NCBI RefSeq assembly: GCF_051379705.1
Contig: NZ_CP179868.1
Coordinates: 744,001-808,000, forward strand
DNA from: Ekhidna sp051379705
GTDB lineage: Bacteria > Bacteroidota > Bacteroidia > Cytophagales > Cyclobacteriaceae
Direction: 5' to 3'
DNA: 64,000 nucleotides
The notes under the pieces are model-generated. The model did not search any database and was not told where the DNA came from. It saw nothing but the letters and a program-made list of their open reading frames with translations. The position numbers were made by a program, and so were the translations under genes. Below are positions 50,045 through 58,617 of this stretch, piece after piece (the stretch's first letter is position 1; each line of letters starts with the position of its first letter).

Positions 50045-50779
50045 ATGAACAAAACCCAAGTTCTAATTGCACTTGTTATCTTAAGTCTATTCGGCGTAAT
50101 CAGTACATATCTGGACGTTTCAAGCTTGTTGCTCGAAGAGGATGAGCCTGCCGTAGAGAGAAAAGTGCGTGATGGAGAAGTTCGCCAGTTCACAAAAGAT
50201 CAACGGTTAAAAACTGTTGTAAACTACGATAAAGGAATAAAGCATGGCACCTCATACCTGTATCACAATGACGGCAAAACCGTACTGCTCGCCATGCCGT
50301 ACGTCCAAGGAAAACGTCAAGGTGTTTCAAAGAAGTACTACGAAAATGGTAAGCTATATGCTTCCACCTCTTATCAAAACGATTTGCTCCACGGTCCGCG
50401 AACCTTATATTATTCTTCTGGCCAGATAAAGGCGGTTATTAATTACGGTAATGGAAATCCTGGATTAGCGACCACTGAATATTTACTCGACGGTACTCAA
50501 AAGAGTGAAAATGAAATCGTCGCAGACAAACGTGGAAGGATTATTCACCTTTCAACATCAGAGGCATGTAAGGACTCCAAGTTTTATATTGGAAAGCTAA
50601 TTGAAGATCAATTTTTCAACGCGGTACATCCAGACGTAAAATTGCTAGCTGAAGAAGATGGTGAATACTTTGTCGATATTGATATTCATACACCAAGCTA
50701 TCTGAGGTATCAGGATATCATTTGCCATTGCGAAAGCAAGCAAGGCAATCCGATCATTATGAAAACCCGACTTTATTAA
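50045..50779 (+). CDS. MORN-repeat (YwqK-like) protein
   Basis: A 244-residue protein with an N-terminal hydrophobic anchor (about 5-24, VLIALVILSLFGVIS). Its middle (about 45-145) holds MORN-like beta-hairpin repeats of the YwqK type: VVNYDKGIKHGTSYLYHNDG, KYYENGKLYASTSYQNDLLHG, LYYSSGQIKAVINYGNG, in fragments. The C-terminal third has Cys residues (EACKDS, ICHCES). YwqK genes are called antitoxins in databases, but no toxin partner is present; these proteins may be surface binding modules. Starts 173 bp after the tRNA-Ser gene. Confidence 0.75.
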   Translation: MNKTQVLIALVILSLFGVISTYLDVSSLLLEEDEPAVERKVRDGEVRQFTKDQRLKTVVNYDKGIKHGTSYLYHNDGKTVLLAMPYVQGKRQGVSKKYYENGKLYASTSYQNDLLHGPRTLYYSSGQIKAVINYGNGNPGLATTEYLLDGTQKSENEIVADKRGRIIHLSTSEACKDSKFYIGKLIEDQFFNAVHPDVKLLAEEDGEYFVDIDIHTPSYLRYQDIICHCESKQGNPIIMKTRLY

Positions 50780-50864
50780 AAGTAATACGGAGGCGTATTA
50801 ACGCCGCTCTTCCTAAAAATTGTTAATCCATACAAATCTACCTTTTCCGAATGCTCGGTTCTGT

Positions 50865-50872
50865 TAGATTTG
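50865..50872 (+). promoter_or_regulatory. Bacteroidota-type -7 promoter box
   Basis: TAGATTTG matches TAnnTTTG exactly and lies only six bases before the ATG at 50879, so the transcript of the Bat genes would be nearly leaderless. No good -33 TTTG is seen. Confidence 0.45.
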
Positions 50873-50878
50873 CCGCTA

Positions 50879-51847
50879 ATGAAATGGGTAAACGCGATCG
50901 GAGTTTTTGAAATGATAATAGCAGGAGTTTTTATACTCCTCTATATAGCTTTTATATGGCGGGTAATCCGCACAACCAAAAGACTTGGACTACCGGCAAG
51001 ACGTGTTGCAATTAAAACTATCGTACGTACCAGTTACTTCGGTCTAATAGTGGCAGCTTTATTGGGTCCAAGCTTTGGGGATGCTTCCCGAGAAGTAAAA
51101 ACGGTAGGTAAGGATATTTTCATTTGCATTGATCTCAGTCAATCCATGAATGCGGTAGATGTGCAACCCTCCCGACTTGAAAAAGTAAAGTTTGAACTGA
51201 AAAACATTGTTGAAGCATTCAACTCAGATCGTATTGGATTGATCATGTTTAGTAGTGAAGCGTACATGCAATGCCCGCTTACTTATGACAATAACGCTCT
51301 TAACCTATTCATTCAAACATTGAATACAAACATGGTTCCTAATTTCGGAACTGATTTTGGCCCACCACTCGAAATGGCAACCGAGAAGTTGATCGCTGAC
51401 GATACGGTAATTACCCGATCCAAATCCAAAATCACCATACTAATAAGTGATGGTGAGGACTTTGGCGACAACACGGATGAGATAGCAGAAGAGTTAGAGT
51501 CTGAAGGCATCACACTCTTCACTCTTGGAGTGGGTACCAAACAAGGAAGTAAAATCCCTACGAGAAACGGATTCAAGACGGACAACAATGGAAATGATGT
51601 AGTGTCGCAGCTAAACTCTTCTTCACTTGAAGATCTGGCGGAAAACTCCGGAGGCGAATATTTTGAAATAAATGAATCAAGAAACGATGTGGCCCGTTTG
51701 ATTAATGCGATCAACAGCGTAGAAGGAGAAATGCGCGACTCAAAGCAAGTAGATGCTACACAGAATAGGTATTACTACTTTCTGGGTTTAGCATTGTTTT
51801 TGATGGCAATAGATATATTGTTTAGCGTGAAATTGATAAAACTATGA
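50879..51847 (+). CDS. BatA/BatB-like VWA-domain membrane protein
   Basis: The ATG at 50879 is preferred over a TTG at 50870 because a -7 box lies just upstream. The 322-residue protein has an N-terminal helix (about 10-28), a second near 50-65, then a VWA domain (about 85-290) with MIDAS motif DLSQSMNAVD (DxSxS), the Thr/Ser in FGTDFGPPLE and ISDGEDFGD, and a C-terminal helix (YYYFLGLALFLMAIDILF). Bat proteins help oxidative and envelope stress tolerance. It is coupled to the next gene (ATGA). MoxR and other Bat genes are not adjacent. Confidence 0.9.
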   Translation: MKWVNAIGVFEMIIAGVFILLYIAFIWRVIRTTKRLGLPARRVAIKTIVRTSYFGLIVAALLGPSFGDASREVKTVGKDIFICIDLSQSMNAVDVQPSRLEKVKFELKNIVEAFNSDRIGLIMFSSEAYMQCPLTYDNNALNLFIQTLNTNMVPNFGTDFGPPLEMATEKLIADDTVITRSKSKITILISDGEDFGDNTDEIAEELESEGITLFTLGVGTKQGSKIPTRNGFKTDNNGNDVVSQLNSSSLEDLAENSGGEYFEINESRNDVARLINAINSVEGEMRDSKQVDATQNRYYYFLGLALFLMAIDILFSVKLIKL

Positions 51848-52647
51848 AGACCTTTTTGATATTCATTTTTGCAATACTGATCAATGATCCAAAAGAGATC
51901 GCCAAGATCAATTCGCTCAAAAAGGAAGCAGAAGCTGCATATCTGGCTAAGGACTATGAATTAGCCATTTCAAAGTATACGCTTCTTCATGATTCTCTAG
52001 GAGTAGATGATCCTGCAGTTAAACTCAATCTTGCTCATGCACATTATCATCTTGGTGATACTGCAGGCGCGAAGATGAACTACGGCAAGCTCACAGGATC
52101 AGAAAATAAGCGTATGAAATCTATAGCGCTTCAGCAACTTGGCGTAATGAGCAAAGATGCCGACAAATTGGAGGAAGCATTGCAACAATTGAAATCGGCC
52201 ATAAAAGCTGATCCTTCAAATCAGGAGGCTATCTACAATTATGAAGTCGTGAAGAAATTGCTTGAAGAGCAGCAAAAACAAGAAGAGCAGCAAAAACAGG
52301 ATCAGCAAAACAAAGACGGAGAAGACGAGCAAGAGCAACAAAATCAGGATCAGAAGAAAGACGGAGAAAAAGAGGAGCAAGAGAATAAAGACGGGGAGAA
52401 TCAAGAAAAGTCTGACGAAGAGGATCAAGAGCAAAAAGAGCAAGAAAAGAAAGATGGTGAAGAGCAGGAAAGTGAAGAAGAAAAGTCTCAGGAGCAAATG
52501 ACAAAAGAGAAGCTGGAAGAGATGGGAATCAGTGAAGAGAAAGCCCGACAGCTATTGGAAGCCATGAGACAAAGCGAAATCAAATACCTTCAGCATCAGC
52601 GCAGAAAACCAACGAAACGTCCTCCAAGCGGCAAACCAGATTGGTAA
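51844..52647 (+). CDS. BatC-like TPR protein
   Basis: A 267-residue protein with a signal-like N terminus, two to three TPR units (about 20-135: AEAAYLAKDYELAISKYTLL, VKLNLAHAHYHLGDTAGAKM, LEEALQQLKSAIKADPSNQEAI, in parts) and a very long charged low-complexity region (about 140-220) rich in Gln, Glu, Lys and Asp, then a short C-terminal helix (AMRQSEIKYLQHQRRKPTKR). This is the BatC arrangement. Its ATG overlaps the BatB stop. The tail probably is disordered and periplasmic. Confidence 0.88.
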   Translation: MKTFLIFIFAILINDPKEIAKINSLKKEAEAAYLAKDYELAISKYTLLHDSLGVDDPAVKLNLAHAHYHLGDTAGAKMNYGKLTGSENKRMKSIALQQLGVMSKDADKLEEALQQLKSAIKADPSNQEAIYNYEVVKKLLEEQQKQEEQQKQDQQNKDGEDEQEQQNQDQKKDGEKEEQENKDGENQEKSDEEDQEQKEQEKKDGEEQESEEEKSQEQMTKEKLEEMGISEEKARQLLEAMRQSEIKYLQHQRRKPTKRPPSGKPDW

Positions 52648-52701
52648 TCAGCTAACATTTACATCATTACTTTTTCCCACTTGATTTTACGATCTTTGCG
52701 T

Positions 52702-52727
52702 CCCGATTTGAACCATCGGGACTTTTT
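52702..52727 (+). terminator. terminator or leader hairpin before the thiolase gene
   Basis: CCCGAT (52702-52707) and ATCGGG (52715-52720) form a stem followed by five T's, about 55 bp after the BatC stop, so it could end the Bat transcript. A near-promoter GATCTTTG (52691-52698) suggests the same stretch may instead be the start of the thiolase leader. Confidence 0.6.
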
Positions 52728-52769
52728 ATTGATTATTAACATATCCATTAATTAACCCAATCAATTCAT

Positions 52770-53948
52770 ATGAAAGAAGTTTATATAGCATCAGCAGTAC
52801 GCACACCCATCGGTAGCTTCGGTGGTAAACTGGCTGGATTTTCTGCAGTTCAATTAGGCACCACCGCAATCAAGGGTGCACTCGAAAAGTCCGGTGTTTC
52901 TGCAGAGCATGTTAATGAAGTGTACATGGGGAATGTACTTTCTGCAGGTCTTGGACAAGCTCCAGCTCGCCAAGCTGCAATTGGTGCAGGCATCGGCCAC
53001 AATGTGCCGTGCACAACCGTAAACAAAGTGTGTTCCTCTGGTATGAAGTCTGTAATGCTGGGTGCTCAGTCGATCATGCTAGGCATCAACGATGTGGTGG
53101 TTGCCGGCGGAATGGAAAGTATGTCCAACGTTCCTTTCTATGTGCCCAAAGCTCGATTTGGATATAAGTATGGCCATGGTCAGCTCGTCGATGGATTGAT
53201 GCATGATGGCTTATGGGAAGCGTATAACGAGTTTCCAATGGGGAGCTGTGCGGACAATACTGCGAAAGAAATGAATATCTCCAGAGAAGCTCAAGATGAA
53301 TTTGCAATCAATTCTTACAAGAAGGTTGCGGCTTCAACAGAGGCAGGTGAATTCAAAGACGAAATCGTCCCGGTTGAGATTCCACAAAGAAAAGGAGATC
53401 CGATGATAATGGATGAGGATGAAGAGTTCAGAAACGTGAACTTTGACAAGATTCCGGCACTCAGACCTGTTTTTAACAAAGACGGTACTGTTACAGCCGC
53501 GAATGCATCCACAATCAATGATGGTGCCTCAGCGCTTGTACTTGTAAGCAAAGAAAAAGCAGAAGAGCTAGGATTGACTGTGATTGCCAAAATCAAAGGT
53601 TTTGCTGACGCAGCACAAGATCCGATGTGGTTTACCACTGCTCCTTCCTTGGCCGTACCTAAAGCATTGGCGCATGCCGGAGTTGAAAAATCTGACGTAG
53701 ACTTCTGGGAAGTGAACGAAGCGTTCTCCGCTGTTGCGCTTGCAAATCAGCAAGAGTTGGAGTTGGATGGAGATAAACTCAACGTGTTTGGTGGAGCAGT
53801 CGCAATGGGTCACCCACTCGGAACTTCAGGAGCAAGAATTATCACAACGCTTATAAACGTGCTGAACAAAAAAGGAGGAAAAATTGGATGTGCAGGAATA
53901 TGCAATGGTGGAGGCGGAGCTTCCGCAATTGTCGTAGAGAAGGTATAA
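52770..53948 (+). CDS. acetyl-CoA C-acetyltransferase (thiolase)
   Basis: A 392-residue biosynthetic-type thiolase. Catalytic residues: Cys88 in NKVCSSGMKSVMLG, the NEAF motif (VNEAFSAVALA), His in MGHPLGTSGARI (about 349) and a second Cys near the C terminus (CAGICNGGGGASAI). N-terminal VRTPIGSFGGKLAGF is typical. It condenses two acetyl-CoA to acetoacetyl-CoA or the reverse. It is monocistronic with a terminator after it (53974). Confidence 0.97.
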   Translation: MKEVYIASAVRTPIGSFGGKLAGFSAVQLGTTAIKGALEKSGVSAEHVNEVYMGNVLSAGLGQAPARQAAIGAGIGHNVPCTTVNKVCSSGMKSVMLGAQSIMLGINDVVVAGGMESMSNVPFYVPKARFGYKYGHGQLVDGLMHDGLWEAYNEFPMGSCADNTAKEMNISREAQDEFAINSYKKVAASTEAGEFKDEIVPVEIPQRKGDPMIMDEDEEFRNVNFDKIPALRPVFNKDGTVTAANASTINDGASALVLVSKEKAEELGLTVIAKIKGFADAAQDPMWFTTAPSLAVPKALAHAGVEKSDVDFWEVNEAFSAVALANQQELELDGDKLNVFGGAVAMGHPLGTSGARIITTLINVLNKKGGKIGCAGICNGGGGASAIVVEKV

Positions 53949-53973
53949 TCTAAGATTTACAATTTATAAATTA

Positions 53974-54006
53974 GCCCTGCGTTGTTTCGTTGGGCTTTTT
54001 TATTTT
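53974..54006 (+). terminator. rho-independent terminator
   Basis: AGCCC and GGGCT, with an inner CG pair, form a hairpin followed by TTTTTT, placed between the thiolase stop and the MORN gene start at 54010. Confidence 0.75.
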
Positions 54007-54009
54007 AAT

Positions 54010-55311
54010 ATGACCAAATCACTAACCACTATCACCAGCATCCTACTTTGCTTAACAGCATTGGGACAAACCGAAATACAAACATATTACAACCAGGGGC
54101 AACTGAAAGAAGAGTATGTCATTATCCAAAATGACAGCTCACTGGTTGATGGTCCATACAAGATGTATGACCCGAGTGGTAATATCATTGTAAGCGGGCA
54201 GTTTGATGCAGGAGCAAAGGATGGCATCTTTTACAACTACTACCCAGATGGAAGTATCCAGAGACAAACCATCTACAGAAATGATCTTCGAGAAGGACTT
54301 ACCCAAGTTTTTACATCTTCTGGTAAAGTGATTCAAGAATCCACTTTCCACAATGACACAATCGTCGGTGCTATTCGCTTATATGACGAAGAAGGAAACT
54401 TAAAAGGAACAACCAACTTTCAGGATGGAAAGCCTGATGGGCCGGTCCTCTCCTATTTTAAAAATGGTAAACTCAAAGAAGAGGTTAACTATAAAAATGG
54501 CAAACCAAACGGACTCACTCAACAATTTTATGAGAATGGCAATCTCAAATTGGAGGCGAATTATCGTGCAGGACTTCTAGATGGTCAGTACAAGACCTAT
54601 TATCCTTCAGGTAAATTAGAAATGGAGGTAGTAAACAAGCAGGGAGACCGATCCGGCTCTGTCAAAATGTACTATGAAAACGCTCAACTGAAAGCTGTTG
54701 GAAATTATGCCAATGGAGGTCTTCAAGGAGATTATTTAGTGTATTTCGATAATGGTGACAAAAAAAGTGAATACAAGTACAAGGATGGTTATCGCATTGG
54801 AAAAAGTATAGACTACCACGAAAACGGAGAAGTCAGACTAGCCTCCACCTTCACGAATGGTGGACTAAACGCTTCCATCAAAGAATACAGTGAAAAGGGT
54901 CAGTTGATAGCTGAAAAAGACCTACTCAATGAACTCCCGCACGGTACTTGGAAATCCTGGGACACCAAAGGGAATCCACTTACTATCAATCGATATGAAA
55001 AAGGTAAAATGCATGGTCTGCAGGAAGTTTTTATCAAAGGCAAAAAGCAGTCAGTGACTGAATATCGTTTTGGGAACAAGTACGGAATTTATAAGGAGTT
55101 TTATCCTACCGGAGATCTTAAAGTAGAAGCTAACTATGAATTAAATAAGCTTCAAGACGATTATGTCTCCTATCATAAAAATGGTCAGATAGAATACTTT
55201 GGTAAGTATGTAAGAAACAGGCGCCACGGCATTTGGATGTACTACGACAAAAAGGGTAACCTTATCGAAGAAATAACCTATAAGCAAGGTGAGAAAATAG
55301 AAAATAACTAA
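54010..55311 (+). CDS. large MORN-repeat (YwqK-like) protein
   Basis: A 433-residue exported protein with a signal peptide (to about residue 19, TALGQ). Around sixteen MORN-type beta-hairpin repeats of about 22-25 residues cover the rest: for example GPYKMYDPSGNIIVSGQFD, GPVLSYFKNGKLKEEVNYKN and GLTQQFYENGNLKLEANYRAG, in fragments. It is related to the shorter protein at 50045-50779. YwqK repeats are called antitoxin domains in databases, but no toxin is near. It is probably a structural or adhesive envelope protein. The next gene starts 29 bp later. Confidence 0.85.
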   Translation: MTKSLTTITSILLCLTALGQTEIQTYYNQGQLKEEYVIIQNDSSLVDGPYKMYDPSGNIIVSGQFDAGAKDGIFYNYYPDGSIQRQTIYRNDLREGLTQVFTSSGKVIQESTFHNDTIVGAIRLYDEEGNLKGTTNFQDGKPDGPVLSYFKNGKLKEEVNYKNGKPNGLTQQFYENGNLKLEANYRAGLLDGQYKTYYPSGKLEMEVVNKQGDRSGSVKMYYENAQLKAVGNYANGGLQGDYLVYFDNGDKKSEYKYKDGYRIGKSIDYHENGEVRLASTFTNGGLNASIKEYSEKGQLIAEKDLLNELPHGTWKSWDTKGNPLTINRYEKGKMHGLQEVFIKGKKQSVTEYRFGNKYGIYKEFYPTGDLKVEANYELNKLQDDYVSYHKNGQIEYFGKYVRNRRHGIWMYYDKKGNLIEEITYKQGEKIENN

Positions 55312-55340
55312 CACCTCAGCCGATTTTCCGTAAATGGGGT

Positions 55341-56477
55341 ATGTCATCAAAGTTTCTTGTCACAATCCTGGGAGCACTTACACTCTTTAGCTGCACAGAG
55401 GAAGTCGTTCCCGAAAGGTTTTATCCACGCAATGACCATGAAGCCTACTGGTATTCACTCAAGCAAGCCAACTTACTCAGCACCGCTTTGGGCAAAGAAT
55501 GGGTCGGAGCGGCAGACAAACCATTCAATGCGCAAATCAAAATTCAGTTACCCTATCAAGAAGCTTTTGAAATATCCGACTTAAAGCCTGACGCCTTAGG
55601 CTATCGATTTGATGTCAAAAGAGGTCAGAAGATTCTGATCAATATCGATCTGATCACCTCGGATACGACTCGTGTATTTGTGGATTTATTCAGAGTGGAG
55701 AATGACAGCCTAAATCAATTTCGTCAAGTGGCCTCTGCCGATAGTATCCTTGACCTGACATTTGCTCCGCGTCAAGATGCTTCCTATTTACTTCGATTAC
55801 AGCCTGAGCTACTCCGGGGTGGTCAGTTTACTATCACCATTGAAAACGTGCCAACGTTAGCTTTTCCTGTAGCAGGCAAAGATCAACGAGCGATTCAAAG
55901 CTTCTTTGGAGACCCGAGAGATGGTGGACGGAGAGATCATCATGGCGTAGATATTTTCGCAAAGAGACATACGCCTATCATTGCCCCTATTACGGCCGAT
56001 GTACGTTTTGTTGGAACCCGCGGAATTGGAGGTAAGGTAGTTTGGCTTTATGATCGAAAAACCGGCAATCATCTCTATTTTGCCCATTTGCAAGAACAGA
56101 AAGTCAAACGATACGATAAGGTAAATCCGGGTGATACCATCGGCACTGTTGGCAATACAGGTAACGCACGATACACGCCTCCGCACCTACATTTTGGAAT
56201 TTATAATAATGGTCCAATCAATCCATTTTCCTTCATTGCAGAAGAGTATAAAAGACCATCCGTGTTTGCGGCCGACACACTTCTGCTGGGCAAAGAAATA
56301 TTACTTGATAAGATGCTCCCAATAAAAAATGAGATGAGAACCACTGCACAGATAGTTGATACGCTACAAGTAGGTGAGCAACTTAAAATCGCTGCTGTCA
56401 ATCATAATTACGTACGCATAATTGCCCCTTCAGGGAAAATAGGCTTTCTCACAAAGGCAGCCATTCGCGAACTTTGA
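55341..56477 (+). CDS. lipoprotein M23 metallopeptidase with C-terminal SH3 domain
   Basis: A 378-residue lipoprotein (lipobox TLFSC, Cys18). The N-terminal half (about 25-180) is a beta-rich region of unknown family. The LytM/M23 domain (about 185-300) has H and D in RRDHHGVDIFAKRHTPI and H in THLYFAH-type NHLYFAHLQ, with HLHFG as the last zinc-ligand motif (PPHLHFGIY). A small SH3-like module (about 315-378, LQVGEQLKIAAVNHNYVRII) ends the protein. It should cut peptidoglycan peptide bridges or activate hydrolases in cell division. Confidence 0.92.
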   Translation: MSSKFLVTILGALTLFSCTEEVVPERFYPRNDHEAYWYSLKQANLLSTALGKEWVGAADKPFNAQIKIQLPYQEAFEISDLKPDALGYRFDVKRGQKILINIDLITSDTTRVFVDLFRVENDSLNQFRQVASADSILDLTFAPRQDASYLLRLQPELLRGGQFTITIENVPTLAFPVAGKDQRAIQSFFGDPRDGGRRDHHGVDIFAKRHTPIIAPITADVRFVGTRGIGGKVVWLYDRKTGNHLYFAHLQEQKVKRYDKVNPGDTIGTVGNTGNARYTPPHLHFGIYNNGPINPFSFIAEEYKRPSVFAADTLLLGKEILLDKMLPIKNEMRTTAQIVDTLQVGEQLKIAAVNHNYVRIIAPSGKIGFLTKAAIREL

Positions 56478-56500
56478 GTGGGAATCAGTAATTTCATCAC

Positions 56501-56821
56501 ATGATTTTCTTTCGAACCATCAGGGCATTTCTTGCTGACAAGGAGTATCGAGATCTGCTGCTCACCAGTACTGCAATTCTGATCATTGGCACGTTCGCAT
56601 ATCACGAGCTTGAAGGCTGGAGTTATTTGGACTCTTTTTACTTTTCTTTCATCACACTCACCACTATCGGATTCGGTGACTTTGCTCCACAAACCGACAG
56701 TGGGAAAATATTTACAATCATCTATATAATTATTGGAGTGGGGATAATTTTATCTTTCATTAACACACTTTACCTACACTACAATCAAAGTAGAAAGCAG
56801 AGTAAGAAGAAAAAGGATTAA
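56501..56821 (+). CDS. two-helix potassium-channel-like protein
   Basis: A 106-residue ion channel of the two-transmembrane type. TM1 is about 18-36, a pore loop carries the selectivity filter TTIGFGDFAP (about 61-70), and TM2 is about 80-100. The filter TIGFGD is the canonical K+ motif. There is no cytosolic RCK domain, so gating is not regulated by ligand here. It is probably an open or pressure-regulated channel. Starts 23 bp after the M23 gene and may share its transcript. Confidence 0.9.
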   Translation: MIFFRTIRAFLADKEYRDLLLTSTAILIIGTFAYHELEGWSYLDSFYFSFITLTTIGFGDFAPQTDSGKIFTIIYIIIGVGIILSFINTLYLHYNQSRKQSKKKKD

Positions 56822-56848
56822 TTTTCTTCTTCAATTAAACTAACCACC

Positions 56849-57328
56849 ATGAAAAACCTATTTAGCCTCCTGCTCATTGCGCTGAGCATATTTTTAATCA
56901 ATTGCAGTAAAGACGATTCTGGCCCTGTTGCCGATATTGATGAATTAGATCCTGCGCTACTTGCTCCACTTATTGGTGATTGGACTGCAACTTCGGTTTC
57001 CACCTCCGGCTGTACCAATTCAAGTGACAATGGCACAAACACATGTGGCGATTTTACTTTTTGCTTATTTGTCCAGATTTCTGATGAAGGGCTATATGGT
57101 TTCAGTGATAATACCGATCCTGATCTGAGCGAAACTACATTTGGAGTGCTCAAAACTTTGACATCTACATCCTTTCTGCTCTGTGAACCAGGTTTGTTTG
57201 GAGAAGAAGAGGTTTGTAGCAATACAGTGACTTATAGTTTCACAAATTCCACAACACTTTCCGTCAGATTTACGGATGACGATGAGCCCGGCTGTACATT
57301 CTCAGCCACATTCACGAAAGACTCCTAA
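56849..57328 (+). CDS. lipoprotein with lipocalin-like beta-barrel
   Basis: A 159-residue lipoprotein (lipobox LINC, Cys19) with an Asp-rich N terminus (SKDDSG) that favours surface export. The mature part is beta-rich with WTATSVSTSGC near the start and several Cys residues (TNTCGD, LLCEPG, EVCSN, PGCTFSA) that may form disulfides. It resembles small lipocalin-like Bacteroidota lipoproteins, with no enzymatic motif. Its stop is five bases from the convergent sorbosone-dehydrogenase-like gene. Confidence 0.7.
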   Translation: MKNLFSLLLIALSIFLINCSKDDSGPVADIDELDPALLAPLIGDWTATSVSTSGCTNSSDNGTNTCGDFTFCLFVQISDEGLYGFSDNTDPDLSETTFGVLKTLTSTSFLLCEPGLFGEEEVCSNTVTYSFTNSTTLSVRFTDDDEPGCTFSATFTKDS

Positions 57329-57333
57329 GTCAC

Positions 57334-58500
57334 TCAGTTGATATACGAAATTCGAAAGATGGTTCCGGCCAGGTCATCCGATACCAGCATGGAGCCATCC
57401 TTTGCAAAGACAATATCTACGGGTCTGGCCCAGGCGGTATTGGTTTCCTTATTTAGGAATCCAACGGCAAAGTCCTCATAAGCTGTTCCTTGACCATTAT
57501 TCTCTGTTACAAGAGTTATTTTATGTCCAGTGTGCCCTACTTCTGCATCGCGGTTCCAAGAGCCATGCTCAGCGATAAAAATTTTATTGATATACTCTGC
57601 CGGAAATGAATTGCTAGTGCAAAATTTCAACCCAAGCGGAGCTACATGCGGTCCTAATTTTTGGGCAGGTTTTACAAAATCAGAACAAGGATATTTATCT
57701 CCAAACTCAGGATCTTTCACCTCTCCAGCATGACAATACGGATACCCAAAATGTTGGCCACTCTCCGCCACTCTGTTTAGCTCACATGCGGGACTATCAT
57801 TTCCCAGCCAATCACGTCCATTGTCAGTAAACCACAACTCCCCGGTTTCAGGATGCCAGGTAAACCCAACGGTATTTCGTACACCATGTGCAAATACCTC
57901 TCGCTCAGAGCCATCGGGATTCATTCGTGTAATACTTGCATACATTTCGTTTTTACTTTCGCAGATATTGCATGGAGCACCGACAGGTACGTATAGCTTG
58001 CCATCCGGACCGAAAGCGATGTATTTCCAACCATGATGTGCATCTGTAGGATAATCTTCATAAATCTTAATTGGGTCTGATGGATTGTCCAATTTGGCTT
58101 CAATATCATCAAACCTCCACAGCTTGGATACTTCCGCCACATAAAGAGATCCATCCTTAAACGCTACTCCATTGGGCATGCGTAAGCCACTGGCAATTAC
58201 ATACCGCTCATCCGCTTTCCAATCACCATCAGTGTCTCTCAGCGCATAAACTTTGTCTCCCCCCCGATTACTTACAAATAAGGTTCCGTTTTCTGTGAGT
58301 GCCATGGATCGTGCGTTGTTCACTCTGGCAAAAACATCAATTTTAAAACCAGCAGGCAACACAATCTGATCCAGATTCAACCCTTCGTTCGAATTCAGAG
58401 AAATCTCTTCAATTTCCTCTTCGGAATTCTTTTCATCAAGAGATTTAGATGAACAAGAAACCAATAAAATCATTAGAATAAGTGAAGAAATTCTTAGCAT
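57334..58500 (-). CDS. sorbosone/glucose-dehydrogenase-like beta-propeller lipoprotein
   Basis: A 388-residue lipoprotein (lipobox LVSC, Cys16) with a six-blade beta-propeller of the PQQ-dependent sugar dehydrogenase type (GSDH). Motifs: NNARSMALTENGTLFVSN, LYVAEVSKLWRF, HHGWKYIAFGPDGKLYVPVG (in part), WHPETGELWFTDNGRDWLG and FIAEHGSWNR. In related enzymes the propeller holds PQQ and Ca2+. Several Cys residues (PCNICES) are unusual. No PQQ biosynthesis gene is in the window, so it may be an apo-type or L-sorbosone-dehydrogenase-like enzyme. Monocistronic. Confidence 0.88.
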   Translation of the reverse strand: MLRISSLILMILLVSCSSKSLDEKNSEEEIEEISLNSNEGLNLDQIVLPAGFKIDVFARVNNARSMALTENGTLFVSNRGGDKVYALRDTDGDWKADERYVIASGLRMPNGVAFKDGSLYVAEVSKLWRFDDIEAKLDNPSDPIKIYEDYPTDAHHGWKYIAFGPDGKLYVPVGAPCNICESKNEMYASITRMNPDGSEREVFAHGVRNTVGFTWHPETGELWFTDNGRDWLGNDSPACELNRVAESGQHFGYPYCHAGEVKDPEFGDKYPCSDFVKPAQKLGPHVAPLGLKFCTSNSFPAEYINKIFIAEHGSWNRDAEVGHTGHKITLVTENNGQGTAYEDFAVGFLNKETNTAWARPVDIVFAKDGSMLVSDDLAGTIFRISYIN

Positions 58501-58574
58501 ATCGTTTTTTATTTCAAGTTAAATCATACTGCTGACAAATGTAAATCGAAGGATTTTACAGTTAAATAGAATAA

Positions 58575-58617
58575 TTAAACTGTACGTCCAATTTGTTCTA
58601 TAGATTGTACAGTTTAA
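58575..58617. promoter_or_regulatory. inverted repeat around the kinase start
   Basis: TTAAACTGTAC (58575-58585) and GTACAGTTTAA (58607-58617) are perfectly inverted around a 21-bp spacer that contains the TTG at 58593. A related TACAGTTAAA lies just upstream near 58557. This looks like an operator and argues that translation may start at a later TTG (58635). Confidence 0.45.

Noticed and set aside
50045..50779. Toxin-antitoxin system suggested by the YwqK-family name
   Set aside because: No toxin ORF lies next to it; the protein is a membrane-anchored MORN-repeat protein.
52216..52504. Minus- and plus-strand frames opposite the BatC tail, rich in Leu/Phe or Lys/Ser
   Set aside because: Shadows of the low-complexity Gln/Glu/Lys coding region of BatC in other frames.
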